From contig NC_068366.1 of assembly GCF_020536995.1 (NCBI RefSeq), positions 67,891,714 to 67,955,713 of the forward strand: 64,000 nucleotides of DNA, written 5' to 3'. Within the stretch, counting starts at the first letter, position 1. Every line of letters starts with the position of its first letter. The DNA comes from Dreissena polymorpha (lineage: Eukaryota; Mollusca; Bivalvia; Myida; Dreissenidae). Below the pieces are notes generated by a model. It had not been told where the DNA came from. It did no database searches and saw only the letters and a list, made by a program, of their open reading frames with translations. The position numbers were made by a program, and so were the translations under genes. Of the stretch, positions 24,453-36,645 are shown piece after piece.

Positions 24453-24960
24453 AGGGGCCTTTTCACAGATTTTGGCATTTTTTAACTTATTCATTAAATG
24501 CTTTATATTGATAAATGTAAACATTGGATCGTAAAAGCTCCAGTAAAAAATCAAGAATAAAATTTAAAAAAGGAAAAGAACATTGCCCGGAGCAGGTTTC
24601 GAACCAGTAACCCCTGGAGTCCTGCCAGAGTCCTGAAGTAAAAACGCTTTAGCCTACTGAGCTATTCCGCCGATACACATCCTTTAAGTATTTTATACCT
24701 TATATAAGCAATCTTCGTAGTTATACAAAATTTAACGACAAAAACAGAACTCTCCAAATTATTCAATCGTTTCGCGTTGCAACGCCTTATAATTTTTAGG
24801 TTTTATAATCGTCAAAAGATGCATATAATGGCTATATTAAAGCATGGTAAATGTTCAGTATTACTGTTTCCTCACAAATATCATAACTAACACGAAAATT
24901 TGCGAATCTGAAACAACTTTTTTCAATTTTGTCAATTTACCAAAGCGTGAAAAGATCCCT
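24453..24960 (-). mobile_element. TTAA-flanked inverted-repeat element with tRNA-like core, copy 2
   Basis: A 508-bp element bounded by TTAA at 24449-24452 and 24961-24964, in reverse orientation to the copy at 4453. Ends are AGGGGCCTTTTCAC and, reversed, AGGGATCTTTTCAC. The tRNA-like core lies at 24670-24585 on the minus strand with TAGCTCAGTAGGCTAAAGC (A box) and GGTTCGAAACC (B box, 24605-24595). The A box differs clearly from that of copy 1, while the other internal sequence is similar. Confidence 0.65.
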
Positions 24961-24984
24961 TTAAATGCGATACATCTACTTTTC

Positions 24985-25335
24985 CCACTTATTGTAACAG
25001 TGACCATGACCTTTGACCTAGTGACTTCCAATTTTAATAGGGGCCAATGCACATGAGAAGTATCAAGTCAATCGGTCAATGTGTTGACGAGTTATTGATA
25101 AGAAACAATGTTCATACTTATTGTGACAGTAACTTTGACCTCGTGACCTCAATTTCAATAGGGGTCATATACAGTCCGACTTCAATACACTTGTGGAGAA
25201 TCAAGCCAATCAGTCAATTCGTTGACAAGTTATTGATCGGAGACGAACTAGTCTACCTACAGACCTACCGACAGGCCGACATACATTAAGCAAAAAGATA
25301 TACCCCCTCTTCTTCGAAGGGGGGGGGGGGGGGAA
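24985..25335. repeat. bivalve-type repeat with TGACCTTTGACCT motifs and terminal hairpin
   Basis: Two diverged units of roughly 130 bp each carry GTGAC-GACCTC/TTTGACC phrases. They are followed by a CCGACAGGCCGAC-type short repeat and a CCCCCTCTTCTTCGAAGGGG hairpin with a long G run. The same organisation and 3' hairpin recur at 48.8-49.55 kb. Confidence 0.7.
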
Positions 25336-27837
25336 TATTTGACAAAATTTAAAACGCAAATAAAATGATAAAAACACAATCATGTTTAATAAAGTAATGC
25401 CAAGATGCTTATTGTACTTAAAGTATAGAGATATTATTTTTTTAATACGTTTACAACATAAGATAAACTGAGAAAAAAACTCCACAAGAATGAACATTCA
25501 AATTATAATGAATATTTAAAAATCCACGCAATATAGTTTAATGAATGTGCAGTATAAGTATATACCCTTTTTTCTTTCAAAATAAATACATAAAACGAAT
25601 GCTACGTGTCACGTTTGAGCTATTCTGTGTTTCAAATGTATACTATTTGTGCAGAACACATATTTCATATATATTTCTGTCCTTACTACTATATATAAAT
25701 ACAAGACTGGTAACAAAGTTAAGTTGTTTAATATTCAAATAGTTACTTATTTACATGATATAAGTTAAATGCTCTGAAAAACACTCAAAATACTACTAAT
25801 TAAGTAAGTTCTATATTAAAAGACAAAATCAACGTGCAACTGTTAAATCAAAAAAAAAAGAAAAAGTAAAATTGATATCTGGATAAATTATGTTAAGGTT
25901 GTTTTGATTATATGTTGGGCTGAAATTTGGCCACATTGCCAATAATTGCCTTTAAACCAAAGGACTGTTAACAATTGCAATTGAAGCTTCCAAAACATAA
26001 AAGTTAAATCCACAGAAACATTTGATCTCCATATGAAGCTCTCTGTGTATAATCGTAGCAAATTTGACATTACATACAAGTGTCGTTTAAATGTGTAAAC
26101 AATTAAAAATCAACTAACTCTATTCATTATATTTCTCAAAACTATGCTATTTTTATCTTATCTACAGGGACTTGGCCACTTTCCCTTAAAAAAGGAGAAA
26201 AAACTGCATGTGAGAGGGAGTAACAATACATTCTGAATCGACACATCAAATAAACTTGTGTTAGTTGTACAATATCGTCCACGCATGTACGTGCCGTGTC
26301 CAAAACGGTCGCGACTTAAAACTTTAACAAACAAACAGCCTTCTGAAATGCCTGAAATATTTAAAAACAAACATTAAAATAAACACATCATGAGCGTATA
26401 CATGTACATGATTGATCAACTGTCGTACATTTTTTTGTCTAGTTCTATACACATGTAATAAATTAACAATGTAGACAATAATTAGCAGAAACATAATATC
26501 TTACGGACAAATGTAAAGCTGAATGGACAGCAAGGGACACATCACAATGACAAACAAGGTATACCTATATATTGGAAAAGATTTTTATGCCAGGTTACTA
26601 TTTAGTGCATCATGGTAATTATTGAATACAAAACGACGTCGGAGCCATATAATTTCAACAATCGAAATAAGATCGTGCAATATCTCACGAAACCTTCAAA
26701 CGGAACACCAAATAATAAAACATGCATACAATCAACATGTAAATAAAGGAAGTTCTGATGAATTGATTCATTAAAAAAAACACTAAGTACAAACATGCGT
26801 TAAGAGGTAATCTGACAGTGTTGTTTTTTTGAAAATGTATCAACACATAATACCCAAATGTAACATGAGTATAATTACAAAACAAAAATAATTACTGATT
26901 TTTTTTATTATTTGTGCAAAAACGCAATTGGGGCTTATATGTTACAACTTCTTTATTTCTTTTTTTGCGTAATAACTAACTATAACCAGTGTAATAAGTT
27001 CATCTGTACACATTTAGGGTATTTTTCATCTTTAATAAAGCATTTTAATTTCAGTAATAACACACATCACCAATTTTTTTAAACAAAAATGAAGCATAAC
27101 TCACTGGCAATATTTTACAAAATGCAAACATGAAGCCGTTCAGAATACAAACAAATGGGGATCGAGTCACACATTTTGAATAAAAACAATATTATTTTAT
27201 AGTACTTACAGCTCACAAAAACGAAATCTTAGGTAAATCAATAAATTACATAACAACTGTAGATCTACGTCTACAATAACGATATTCCTAAAACTCCTTC
27301 GTTTGAAATATCCCTAGACGAATGTCAAGCAACAAGTAATTGAACATTACAATATCGGGACTCATCTACAATGAACTTGGCGCATAACCACTTGAAAGAA
27401 AAAATAAGAACGCATATGAAAGACAAGATTGATGCAGAGTGACATACATTATACTTAACAGTACTCGATAAAGAATCAATAACATATTTTAAAATGCGAT
27501 AATAGTACTGGAAAAAAATACTCAAACAAGACCTCGAAGCATTACCAAAACCAACAGACATTATTGAATAGTTAAAACAAAAAAAGTTAATTTAAAGCAA
27601 CCTTTCTTTTACAATTGGAAAGTATATCACTCACAATAATTATAATTGTCATGTAATGAACAATTACACCCTTTTATAATAGTTATCTGCTTATGTAAAT
27701 AATGTTTTTTTTCTCATAAAAAATGTGTAACAATAATCTTATTACACACGGTTGATGTAATTTTTGCGGGTGTAATAATGTATGTAGCTGACAACAACAT
27801 AACATGTCAAGTAAATTATAAAGTCATCATTCATTTT
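25336..27837. other. no gene recognised
   Basis: AT-rich sequence with scattered short open frames (60-78 codons, both strands) lacking motifs, GC contrast or splice support. It sits between TIR copies B and C, where death-domain exons of copy B would be expected if it had any. None was seen. Confidence 0.5.
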
Positions 27838-28060
27838 CAAATTCTTAGTGTGCTACAAAGTTTGTTTATGAACTACATATGCAGTGTGATACTTTCTTAA
27901 GGAACGTCTGTGATATATTTAAAACATTTTTAAGTATTATGATGCAATGATCTCACACATCTTTATTCTCAAACTCTTGGTGTGCTACAAAGTGTGTTTA
28001 TTAACTACATTATGCAGTGTGATACTTTCTTAAGCAACTTCTGTGATATAATGAGCATGT
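27838..28060. repeat. tandem duplication, period about 130 bp
   Basis: GTGCTACAAAG-TGTTTAT-AACTACAT followed by GCAGTGTGATACTTTCTTAA appears at about 27850 and again at about 27980. The two copies are clearly alike with a few differences. Confidence 0.7.
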
Positions 28061-28179
28061 GATAATATTTGTCATAACTTAATCAGTAATATACTTGATA
28101 TATTAAACAGTACACATTTGATACATATAAATTATTAAATATCTAATACATTACTGTTTCATGGTTACTGCTACCAATA

Positions 28180-28366
28180 TCAAGGACTACAATGGAAATA
28201 AGTCAAAATCATTTTTCTCTTTTTTGTGTTATCCTGGGTATTGTGTGTGCATTCCATGGTTTACTATGTATATTGCTGTGATAATATATTTCATGTTGTC
28301 TGCATTATTTAGTAACTATGTTATGTTCATATTTTTACCAAATAAAATCAATCAATCAATCAATTT
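28180..28366 (+). mobile_element. probable LINE 3' end with (AATC)n tail
   Basis: The stretch ends in AAATAAAATCAATCAATCAA, a poly-adenylation-like signal plus a tetranucleotide tail of the kind seen at non-LTR retrotransposon 3' ends. No coding part is left. Confidence 0.35.
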
Positions 28367-28443
28367 CTTATTTGAATATTTGCACTCACATGACAGTTTT
28401 TACTGTTCAAGTCGTGAAAAAAAGATTCCACATGGTCATTTTT

Positions 28444-28859
28444 TTAAAGTTTTTTTTCGGTTGTTGGTAGTATGAACGTTGGTGTTGTATGATCAGAATG
28501 TACCGTTTTGGGTGTTGTGTTTCCGCTTTCGCCGTCTGGCCATTGAGTCCTGGTATGTTCTGTTGAAACTGGATCGGGTGATCGGTTCGGGCCTGGAGGA
28601 GGCTGACTATTTCGAAGTGTTAACACTGTGTTTTCATTTCCGCCGGCTGGAAAAGGAAAACTAAGACCCCGCCCGTTTCGATTTAATATAAATCTCCTAT
28701 ATGTTGCTTGTGTGATCGGTTCATTGATGGATGACGCCAAGAGTGCCCAGTTGATCTCATTCATGTCGTTATAGTCGAGAGTATTACAATCATTTAGTGT
28801 ATCAGGTACGACGGCGCCTCTTTCACGGATAATTGCAATCATTCGAGCACGCCTTTCCG
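28444..28859 (-). CDS. TIR copy C, last exon (TIR end plus short tail)
   Basis: After acceptor TTTTGCAG the 416-nt coding part holds the TIR C terminus (RARMIAIIRERGAVVPDTLN, NEINWALLASSINEPIT) and a tail containing NENTVLTLRNSQPPPGPNRS and TRTQWPDGESGN. Tail phrases correspond to single, unexpanded units of the copy B repeat. Confidence 0.82.
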
Positions 28860-31800
28860 CTGCAAAAGTGTATTTGCCAATTTAACAAACACATCAGACG
28901 AAAACTCACCACTTGAGTTACATGTATAATAATAGCCGATTTATGACAAAACGTGTATACATGACATAGATTTGGACGATGTCTTAACCAATTTTCATGA
29001 AATTTCTGTGCAAATGTTACGCATAAACGATGTTTAAATAACACAATTAATGGAATGCAAGTAACAGTATCATTCTTTTAAATCACACAACACTTTGGTT
29101 ACTGATATAGGTTTCAAAATATCTTGAAAACGTAATCATTTGATAGGGTATGCTAACCATATTGCAGGCAAATGGTTAAGTGTTAAGCAAAAAATTACCT
29201 GTCCATAATTCTTGTGCAAATCTTTCTTGGAAGACGGACAATCTGGTCTGAAAAAACGACCTTGATAGCACTATGATCACTCGTCGGCAACTGAAAACGA
29301 AAAAACAATTGAAATATAACATAATATATTTTTGCAGATGTGTACCAAAATAATATTTTTAATTATTCATGTGATAATTATGAAACAAAAATTCAAGTAA
29401 AGGATATGCCACTTTATATATTTTTTTGTATTAATTATGCAATTCTCCACATACACATGACATTGAACACATACATGATACTGTTAACTACTGCTGTCAA
29501 AAAGATGAAATTAAGACTTGTTACACATTTATAACATATTTATACAGATTTATAAGTGAATTGGACATAATTAAGAAGATAGTCGAGTTTTATACTATTT
29601 ATCATTTCTTGAATATTTCAAATGGTTTCGAAATGGTTTCGATTCGTTTAAACACATGGCTGAAACATCGGTCAGTATTAATTAATCTTCCTAAGTGATC
29701 AAGTGAACACTATCAAAGTTAAATGTCTAATTTCCGATTATCCTCAATATGCTAATCGCATTGAATTTTTCGTCCGTTGAAAAAGTTTCAGTTCTATTGA
29801 AATCCGTGCCCGTTTGGGAATGGTTTGTTTAAAATTGTGTTGTTGTAATTGTAAAAGTCTGCGAATCTGCTTGCAACCGTTCATTTCTTTCGGGTCTCTA
29901 ATGAGGCCTTTTGTTACTTATTCTCCTGGTCAATTTCCAAGTAAATTGACCTGGAAAATATACTTTGATCTTCATATTATATTTGTTTTAGCTGACTATA
30001 AATAATTTCGAATTAAAATATTAGACAGGAAACATTTTCAATACATCTAAAATAATTATTACATAGAATCGTCGTATCTATAAAAATAACATCAAATAAA
30101 TGAGAGCGGGTGTGTGGTGGCTTATAAGCTACGTGAAGACAAAACGAGTCCTGATAGCGAGGGAATCATGGTCAAGTTTAAACTTTATTTCAAGCATAGG
30201 TTTCATGTTAACATGTTCACATCTAAACATTATTCGAAATATACAGATTAATATATAAATAAAAAATTACAAAATTGAATAGGTTTTGGATTGGAAAACA
30301 AGGTCGTTTTGAAACTAATGTTAATTCCTCTTCTTTTGTGTGGAGTCGCGACTGTTAACAGTGGTCGAAGGTCAAACTGTAAGTTTTTGTTTACCTTTGA
30401 AAAGGGTAAGAGAAATGTAAAAAATAGATAATAAACGTTATTTAATACGTCACTAGTTTCGATGAGTTGTCAATTTCGCAAATTTCCTGGTACAATGTGT
30501 GTTGTAGAACAGTAGAGAGCCGATAAGACGTTTGTCTCAAAACATTTCGTCGCTATAATATATAATTGTTCAGACCGGAACAAAAATTCGTTGTCTGCAC
30601 AAGAGAATTGGTCAAAGCCATTCATTAGATTAATTGTCGTTATAGGGCACGTTATGTCGGCAAAGAGGTGGGATCTAAGATTTGTATAATATTGACATCT
30701 TTCAAACAAGAGTGTTTGATTGTTTCTGGAAACCTACAGATGCACAAGGCGGTGTTTACCTTTCGTATTGGTCGTTGTTCAATCCGCTACAATTAAGCCT
30801 TAAGACGTGTATTTAAGATTTGTCAAGTTCTTAAACCACAATAAGAAGAGGAGAGGAGTTGTTTTTTATTAAGGGCGTTTGTAAATGATTCTTCGTCAGG
30901 CCAATGTTGTTTTGTTATGGACAATTGATTTCTATTGATTGGTTTAAGAAAGATAAACTATATGCTTAGTGTGATTTGGTTTGGTTTACATTTAGAATCG
31001 CGTTTGACATATAGGATGGTGAAAGTCCATGTGTCATTTATCACAATACAAGTGGGCGATATTGTTTCTTTTTTTCGAGAGTGTATCCCATTCTAGGTCG
31101 TTCAGTAGCATTTGGATGCGGCAATATTTTGTTGCTCCCGTACATATACGGGCAGCTCTTACTTGGGCTAATTCGAGTTCTTGCTTTATATATTCGCTAC
31201 AATTATCTCAGACAACATCAAAATATTCAAGTGTAGTGCGAATAAAAGTGAGGAATACATTTCTTTTGAGACAGAAACGATTAAGAAGAATATAAGCGCC
31301 TGAGGATACATGTACCTATACGTCGCCAAGCTTTTGTCATAGTAATTGAGATGTGTACATTTAATTTTGCGTCAGAGGAGAGGGTGATTGTGGATATGTT
31401 CGGACGTCATAATTTAAGGCGGGTGAAACGGTTTGCTGCTGAAAAAAATAGATGCAGTCTTCGCAAGGTTAAACGACAGGGGCCACGAATGCGTGGTTGC
31501 AAGTTCAGTGTCTAACGTGATGGATGCAGTCGAAGGAACGTTTAAAATAAAGTTAAGACTGGTGTCGCCGACAAGCCTACCTACCCTACCCTACCGTACC
31601 CTACCCTACCCTATTCTACCATACCCTACCTTACACTATCGTACCCTTCCCTACCCTACCCTACCCTACCCAACCACCCATCCACCCACCTACTCTACCC
31701 TACCCTGTCATATGAGTGTGTGTATCACAACCATAAATACATCTGAAACAACAAAACCCCGTTATGTGTGCCCACCTTTCCTCAATTTCGTCAGCATGAA

Positions 31801-34365
31801 TGATGTTTTCGGATGCATCCAATCTATTATCGCGACCTGGGACGTAGAGTCGAAGTCCTCTTCTATCTTCTAGCTCCTCAATAAGGTCTTGAACGAACCG
31901 CTTGTCCTCCGGATCGTCTTGAATGTGGCACACGAAAGCGTCGTACGTAAAATGTATGCTCGGGTTATCATCTTCCAATCGGATAATTAGACAGATAGGT
32001 GTACAATTTAAGATACGCCCAATAACCGGGTATTGTTTAGACAAACATAGTGTAGGAAATTTTATAACTCTTATGCTTAATGGGTAGAAGTAGATCGTAA
32101 AACACGCGTGTATTAATGTCATAATTAACGCATAGCGAACATGTGCAAGGTAAATAGCCCAATACAATAAATGATCTTCTTTTATAAATCTGCTGCTCGA
32201 AACAACAATTTACAGGCATATTCGTTGAATTGATATTCCCTGAAAAATGGAATGTAATAATTGGTGGATACAGAACTTAAAAGGAAAGGTGTATATAAGG
32301 GTTGTCTTTTTAAATTTAGTTTTAACTCATATTTGCCTTGACGGGTTTGCAGCAGACAATAACATACATGTAGTATCGTTTGAATTATCCACATAGAAAG
32401 TATTGTGACAAAAGGATGAATTGCTTGGTAGACTGAATGTTTTTATACAACATTTCTGATTCAAAGCCCGGAAAAGTTACAAGATACAAAGTAGCAAAGG
32501 GCAATAACTCTAAAATAAGAAAAGTGAGGGTTGTGCTCTTAAGAATTTAATATTTATTTAGATGAATTTAGTAGACTCGCAGTTTTCACGCATTATTCAA
32601 TCTTAATATGATGTCTGCACACAACTTTTTATAAAATGACATTTTGATTCACGTTATAACAATGTAAAACCTATAAAAGCTGTTCATAAATAAAGCTCTG
32701 CATTAAAAATTCCGAAATGGAGTACACTTTTTTAAGTAACAAAGGATGTTATGTAAAGCCCCATTACTACTCAAAATCAACGACACCTTCGTACAATATT
32801 TCGTAAAATAAAGTTAAACAATTAAAAATCAGTGTTCCTCATGGCAATTTCCCCAATTTCAACGCCAGATGTGCTCTGGTAAAATATATATTTGTAGATA
32901 CAAAATGCTCGTTTTTATTATAGTTTTGCATGTTTCATTCCATTTTGATTTCCCGCAACGATATCTATTCATACGACAAATGAATACTAACATGGTACCA
33001 TTTTAGTGTTCGTGTGTAGTATGAATACATATATTCGCGGGATTTTATAATGGAATTAATTGTGTCACAAATAAATAAAAAACGAGCATTTTGTATCTAC
33101 AAAAATCTATGTAATCATACCACATCTAGCGTTGAAATTGTGGCTATTGCTATAAGGAACACTGATTGCTTAGATTTTATTTTTATTTTATGAAATACTT
33201 TACGAAATTTTCGTTGATTTTGAGGTTTCAAAGCAGATGGTGAAACAACGTTTTTTTGACATTATAACTAACGCACAGCGCACATAATCGTACTTACGCA
33301 GCTTAGAAATGACATACCTCTAAGTGTAAATCGTGAATTAAGTTTGACACTCGTAAACTATCTGAACATGGCGATGTATTCAAAATAGTAAATGGGAACT
33401 TAACAGCGGTAGATATTTCATGTTTGAAATCATGCGCATATGGGCAAAATGTGGGCACGTATGCTATCGACACGGAGCCCGTATTACAACACTGTTAGGA
33501 AAACTGAATTTAAATGTATTTATTTTGTATGCCAGTGAGAATACTCGTTTGTGAGAACTCAGTTCTTACAATTTGTTGTGTTTTCTTTCAATTTCAAATA
33601 ACATTACAGATGTATAATTTATGACTGATATGGGACCCGCATTTGCCCCATGTAAACTTCCGGCAGCGCCAAAAATGAAGAAAACAAACGGTATTTTGTA
33701 CAGCATATGTATATTCCTATATTTTATTCATTACGTTGATATCTTTCCAAATCAGTCTGCCTTACAAAAATACTTGTATAATGAACTGTTGGTAGCATGT
33801 TTTATTTAACAATATCCACTCTAGGGTTACATTTGTATTGTAATTTCTACGCGATGTCCATGTTTTAGATTGTGTCAATTTGTGGTACTATATGAAATGT
33901 GGTCCCGGACGATGTATACATGTAATGCACTCCGTAAATAGTAAACGTATTGCTTAAATATACATATATATGCACCTACATTGTTTCTGTTAAGGGGCTC
34001 AGATGCAGCCTACGTGGTATTGCCCATTTGGGTCCCACAGGGTGCCTACTTTCGGAACCCATTTCGGACTTATATTTGTTACAAAATCTCTAAATCTCAA
34101 ACGATAAGGGTTAAAAACAATGACAATACATACATGTGATTAAAATGCCGGAATATTTCAATACATTCACATGTAATACCATTTAAAGAACTCTTGCGAA
34201 ATGATATAGATATCATTATTTTTAATATTGAACATTGGCCTAAAACATTAACGTTGTAACGTTGGTTCATACGTCATCAACTCATTTGTATAGGTGCATT
34301 TACAGATGCCTTTGGATTTCCCAGTGATCAACGGTACTTACCTTCAGGTTCGTACCCATTACTGC
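28444..34365 (-). CDS. MyD88-like TIR module, copy C (open, N terminus not found)
   Basis: Three well supported minus-strand exons (31971-31776, 29290-29199, 28859-28444) and one tentative 24-nt exon (34365-34342) join in frame. The TIR domain reads YDAFVCHIQDDPEDKRFVQD, EELEDRRGLRLYVPGRD, then SCRRVIIVLSRSFFQTRLSV and RARMIAIIRERGAVVPDTLN, ending NWALLASSINEPI. It is the expected length of about 140 residues and has no internal stop. A tail of about 85 residues rich in P, N and T follows. TIR domains bind other TIRs (receptors or adaptors), and some have NADase activity. No death domain was seen upstream as far as 64 kb, so this may be a TIR-only paralogue, a possible decoy or regulator. That role is inference. 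Confidence 0.75.
29199..29290 (-). CDS. TIR copy C, exon B
   Basis: The 92-nt exon lies between acceptor TTTTCAG and donor GTAATT. It encodes CRRVIIVLSRSFFQTRLSVF and QERFAQELWT, matching the CRRMVVVVSDDYLQS segment of vertebrate MyD88. Confidence 0.82.
30300..31410 (-). mobile_element. LINE 3' fragment inside copy C intron
   Basis: On the minus strand the frame near 31.3-31.05 kb reads RFCLKRNVFLTFIRTTLEYF, DNCSEYIKQELELAQVRAAR and ICTGATKYCRIQMLLNDLEW. This is the region after reverse transcriptase in CR1/Jockey-like elements. Another frame at 30.7-30.47 kb (FERCQYYTNLRSHLFADITC) is the terminal Cys-rich part. Several frame breaks make it a dead, 5'-truncated copy. Confidence 0.7.
31575..31700. 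repeat. (CCCTA)n simple repeat
   Basis: An imperfect pentanucleotide array of CCCTA units with ACCC variants, next to exon A of TIR copy C. It is not the telomere hexamer. Confidence 0.85.
31776..31971 (-). CDS. TIR copy C, exon A (TIR boxes 1 and 2)
   Basis: The 196-nt exon (2+192+2) enters in phase 1 after GATTGGAAG. Box 1 is YDAFVCH. The box 2 region is GLRLYVPGRDNRLDAS, with neither the proline nor the glycine of the usual RDxxPG BB loop. It ends ADEIEE at a GTGGGC donor. Confidence 0.82.
32773..33226. mobile_element. foldback element with about 150-bp inverted arms
   Basis: The left arm (32773-32924) and right arm (33075-33226) are reverse complements with perhaps 75-80 percent identity. 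Shared landmarks are TCAACG at the tips, ATCAGTGTTCCT internally and TTTGTAGATACAAAATGCTC at the inner edge. The central 150 bases are unrelated. It lies in the intron upstream of copy C exon A. There is no coding capacity. Confidence 0.7.
33227..34341. other. intron of copy C; third copy of the duplicated-block intron segment
   Basis: At 33235-33300 TATAACTAACGCACAGCGCA resembles segments upstream of exon A of copies B and C, so a further partial duplication lies here. The rest shows no feature. Confidence 0.45.
34342..34365 (-). CDS. tentative 24-nt linker microexon of TIR copy C
   Basis: On the minus strand TTATTATTTCAG precedes 24 bases encoding GSNGYEPE in phase 1, followed by a perfect GTAAGT donor. 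Length 2+21+1 fits the phase-1 entry of exon A. A chance match is possible because the exon is so short. Confidence 0.4.
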
Positions 34366-36645
34366 CTGAAATAATAAAACGAAACGTAATGATTTTGCAA
34401 TCAGTGATTATTATGTAACACTTACTTAAGAATGTGATTTCATTTTTGATGATGATCATGTATGTAATTAGAAGGTAATAACCAATTTACGACCACTGTA
34501 ACCAGACGTGATGTTTTAAATTGGTCAATCGATTCTTTATTGATAAATATAATTATAATGTTTCTTGAAGTTGAATGCCTCTTAAACACCATATTGCATA
34601 TACGATTCGCTCATATAAACAGTCCAAACGATAGAACTAATATTAATTTGAGTATATATTGTAACGTAACGAATATCTGGGGCATCATTGAATTAATATA
34701 ATAATTGAAATTATTATTAACGAAATAACCCAAATTTCATACAATCTTCAAAAGGAAGTCACGCCTAGATCATCATACAATTGCCTCGGGTATAAAACGT
34801 CAATAAGTGTCGGGAACTTCGGGTTTTTACCATACTTGATCAGTCCTTGTTAATTAACGTATCTAATCAGCTTCAAAACATCGGTTAATTCCATATGTAT
34901 TCGTTACGCGTCCATCATATTTACGTTGCAATTGTTAGACACGTGACTATGCACATGGCCCGTCAGAATATGCACACGTTAAATCGACTGTTTCATGGTA
35001 TATATATTTATTTTGGTAACTAAACAGTAACACGCGCACGGCCGGACATTGCGGTCACACCATAAGTTATTGTCATAGGGCCGATAGGCCGCCGCATTTG
35101 TCTTTTAAGTCAGGATATTTTACAAACATTGGCAAACGTTATGTTTTAAATAAATCAACATAAATAAATCGCTATTAAACAGAAATAGAGTTGTGTATGT
35201 ATATTATGTATCAATGACTACGTGACCAAATACGTACATTTATTTTATTTATTTATATTAGACAACTTGCAGTATTCATTTTCTATTGGACAACTTGCAT
35301 TATTGAATCAATTTCTTAATCTGGTGTACAATTCTAAATCATTTTGTATACAAATAATTCCGTTTCAATCTCCGCTAACGCTTCAAAACCATTAATGCTA
35401 CATGGTCTGGTAAGCATGAATATAATACTAGCCCAAAATTGTAAATTACTGGCCAGTCAAACACAAAAGGTTCTGATGTGTTAGCCTGCAATAAGGCCAG
35501 TATTCATGACCTCTCAGTTGAATAAGCTTGGCTTGTGGGGCGACAGACGTTGATAGGGACTGTCGTTCAATCGTATTTCGAATTTACGGGCTCATTATAT
35601 GCAATGGTATTACTGCAAAAGCTATGTCACTTAACTTTGATGCAAATATGTTGTACCAGCACTCATTGGAACGAATAATGAAATGGTAAAGATTGAAATT
35701 AAGTTCGAGTTTTACCAAGCATCTAAAAAAACATGGTGTTCGTTTTCAAATAAAATGCGCACTATAATTAACCCAATAATAGAAGTATCTATTTAATTTA
35801 TTTCGCAGTGACGTTGTTTCTTTGTTGTAAATGTGTGACTACACGTATATATTCTGACATTTCATAACAGTCCATAAAGGTTTTACGGTAGATATAAGAA
35901 CCCACATGTTGGAATAACAGCCTAAATCTCTGATGATATGTTATCCTTTAGCCGTGCCGTATATTTTACTAATTCTGCGTTGTTTACTGTATGACGACAC
36001 ATATCTTGATGACTTGTCAGTAACGTAAAGTTAACATGTCGATACAACTGAAAGAGGGATTGTTTGCGGTATTATTTCCCGCGTTTCGATGACAGCTTTT
36101 ATATGATGTGAAGACGGGTCGGTATAATTTAAGTGGACAAACATACAGTTTTCCGTTTTAATTAAACGGGTGTTTATTGAATGCACGAACTTTGAAAGCA
36201 TGCGCTCAATCCTCATACTGCTGTATCTCATCGACGGGATTACGAATGAATGTATCAGTGTAATGTTATGAAAAAAAGGTTTGGAAATGTTGATGATGTG
36301 AGGTTCTTTTTTAATCAACACGGACTAAAACATAACTTTTAAACATACGAAACATAAACGTGTGCTACTAAATAGTCGTTTTATTATCATGATTATTTTA
36401 AGTTCTTTTGATATACTTATCTTGTTATATACTGTTGTAACATAGTCATTAATTGACTATTGTTAACCATCCGCCGACATAGGGAATGGCCATGAATACA
36501 ACGGTTAACTAAATGTACTGACTTTTTAAATCAAAATACCCTAAATGTTTGACTTATGTCGTAAATTTCAGAAAATAAGATAAAGGGTCAAATAGATCAA
36601 TACTATAATTAAAATGAAACATCATACGATGTAGGGTATATATTC
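34366..36645. other. no gene recognised
   Basis: The 96-codon minus frame at 36031-36321 has no motif or compositional support. No death-domain-like exon was seen. Confidence 0.45.

Noticed and set aside
31575-31700. Telomere-like CCCTA array
   Set aside because: The unit is a pentamer (CCCTA), not the CCCTAA hexamer, and it is short and internal.
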